Positions 63,626 through 64,000 of a DNA stretch of 64,000 bases are shown one piece after another. Location: assembly GCF_000236785.1 (NCBI RefSeq), contig NZ_AGUF01000058.1, positions 1 through 64,000 of the forward strand, written 5' to 3'. Position 1 is the first letter of the stretch. The number at the start of each line of letters is the position of its first letter. The notes beneath the pieces are model-generated. The model searched no databases. It saw nothing but the letters and a program-made list of their open reading frames with translations, and had not been told where the DNA came from. Both the position numbers and the translations under genes were made by a program. This DNA is from Achromobacter arsenitoxydans SY8. Lineage in GTDB: Bacteria; Pseudomonadota; Gammaproteobacteria; Burkholderiales; Burkholderiaceae_B.

Positions 63626-64000
63626 ATGTCTGAAATCGCATTTGCCACGCTGGGTGAACTGGCGACGGGCCTGGCCCAGGGCCAGTACAGCTCGGTGGAA
63701 TTGACGCGCCATTTCCTGGACCGCATCGCCCAGGCCAACCCGGCGCTGGGCGCCTTCGTCAGCGTAGACAGCGCCGGCGCCCTGCGGCTGGCGGAAGCCG
63801 CCGACGCGCGCCGCCAGTCGGGCTACGGCCTGCTCAGCCCCCTGGACGGCGTGCCGGTGGCGGTCAAAGACTTATGCGACATCCAGGGGCAAATCACCAC
63901 GGCGGGCTCCGAAGCCTGGCGCGACCGCCGCAGCGGCGTCACCGCCACCGCCGTCTCCCGCCTGCTCGACGCGGGCATGGTGATGCTGGGCAAGACCCAC
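63626..64000 (+). CDS. Amidase signature family protein, N-terminal part only
   Basis: 125 residues to the window end. Opening TLGELATGLAQGQYSSVELTRHFLDRI and LSPLDGVPVAVKDLCDI, where the lysine in VAVKD is the catalytic Lys of the Ser-cisSer-Lys triad; TTAGSEAWRD follows. The serine loop is beyond the window. GAGG about 7 bases before the ATG. It could be an amidase or a GatA-like protein; GatA would normally be next to gatC and gatB, not seen here, so a free amidase is more likely. Confidence 0.85.
   Translation, partial: MSEIAFATLGELATGLAQGQYSSVELTRHFLDRIAQANPALGAFVSVDSAGALRLAEAADARRQSGYGLLSPLDGVPVAVKDLCDIQGQITTAGSEAWRDRRSGVTATAVSRLLDAGMVMLGKTH

Overview
The window reads as chromosomal DNA of a GC-rich betaproteobacterium of the Alcaligenaceae, most likely Achromobacter or a close Bordetella relative. 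The basis is the dense, mostly overlapping gene packing, the very GC-rich third codon positions, characteristic Burkholderiales neighbourhoods (aroQ-accB-accC-prmA, lptG-apaH, yqgE-ruvX-pyrB-pyrC', argJ-DUF815-Nudix/ThiE), and intergenic repeats of the kind common in this family. I could not run any search, so the genus is an inference. No rRNA, tRNA, CRISPR array, transposase or phage gene was seen.

Layout. 1-13.1 kb is housekeeping: zinc-ribbon/DUF3426 protein, prmA, accC, accB, aroQ, a TlpA-type thioredoxin, mpl, a YqiA-like esterase, an RNB exoribonuclease, a TonB-like protein, aroE, mtgA, lptG and apaH. 13.1-19.2 kb is a catabolic-looking operon (RraA-type aldolase, aminotransferase, polar amino acid ABC transporter) with a divergent LysR regulator. 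19.2-23.2 kb is plsC-pyrC'-pyrB-ruvX-yqgE, in which both the aspartate carbamoyltransferase and the dihydroorotase homologues have lost catalytic residues. 23.3-29.3 kb holds rubredoxin, a ThiD-like protein, thiE, hemL, a lytic transglycosylase and a FapA-type DUF342 protein. 29.4-36.5 kb is a Rieske oxygenase operon (periplasmic binding protein, dienelactone hydrolase fusion, oxygenase alpha and beta, isochorismatase fold, SDR) with a divergent AraC regulator. 36.9-44.7 kb is a seven-gene operon for aerobic 2-aminobenzoate (anthranilate) degradation through CoA thioesters. 44.7-46.0 kb is a gene-free, repeat-rich island. 46.0-52.4 kb is a siaABCD signalling operon plus a GGDEF/EAL protein. 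52.7-59.2 kb is a branched-chain-type ABC transporter (livKHMGF), a divergent HGGYW hydrolase and a MarR regulator. 59.2-64.0 kb is a membrane protein of unknown function, argJ, a DUF815 ATPase, a Nudix-ThiE fusion and the start of an amidase.

How the parts connect. The anthranilate operon and the liv/hydrolase/MarR block, 13 kb apart, share a similar 20-bp operator-like sequence upstream of their first genes, so I infer one regulon: uptake by Liv, possible release of kynurenine-type precursors by the hydrolase, CoA activation, dearomatisation by the fused monooxygenase/reductase and beta-oxidation. The Rieske operon carries a paralogue of the liv binding protein and may share the LivHMGF permease.

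The most unusual non-coding signal is a family of three intergenic elements of about 140-180 bp (36533-36674, 45766-45907 and, inverted, 44963-45121). They share one hairpin exactly, while a second hairpin and a 21-22 bp outer stem differ in sequence but keep their base pairing. A second family is a pair of GGTGTCWGACACC palindromes at an invariant 52-bp pitch, found at 29279 and 45455.
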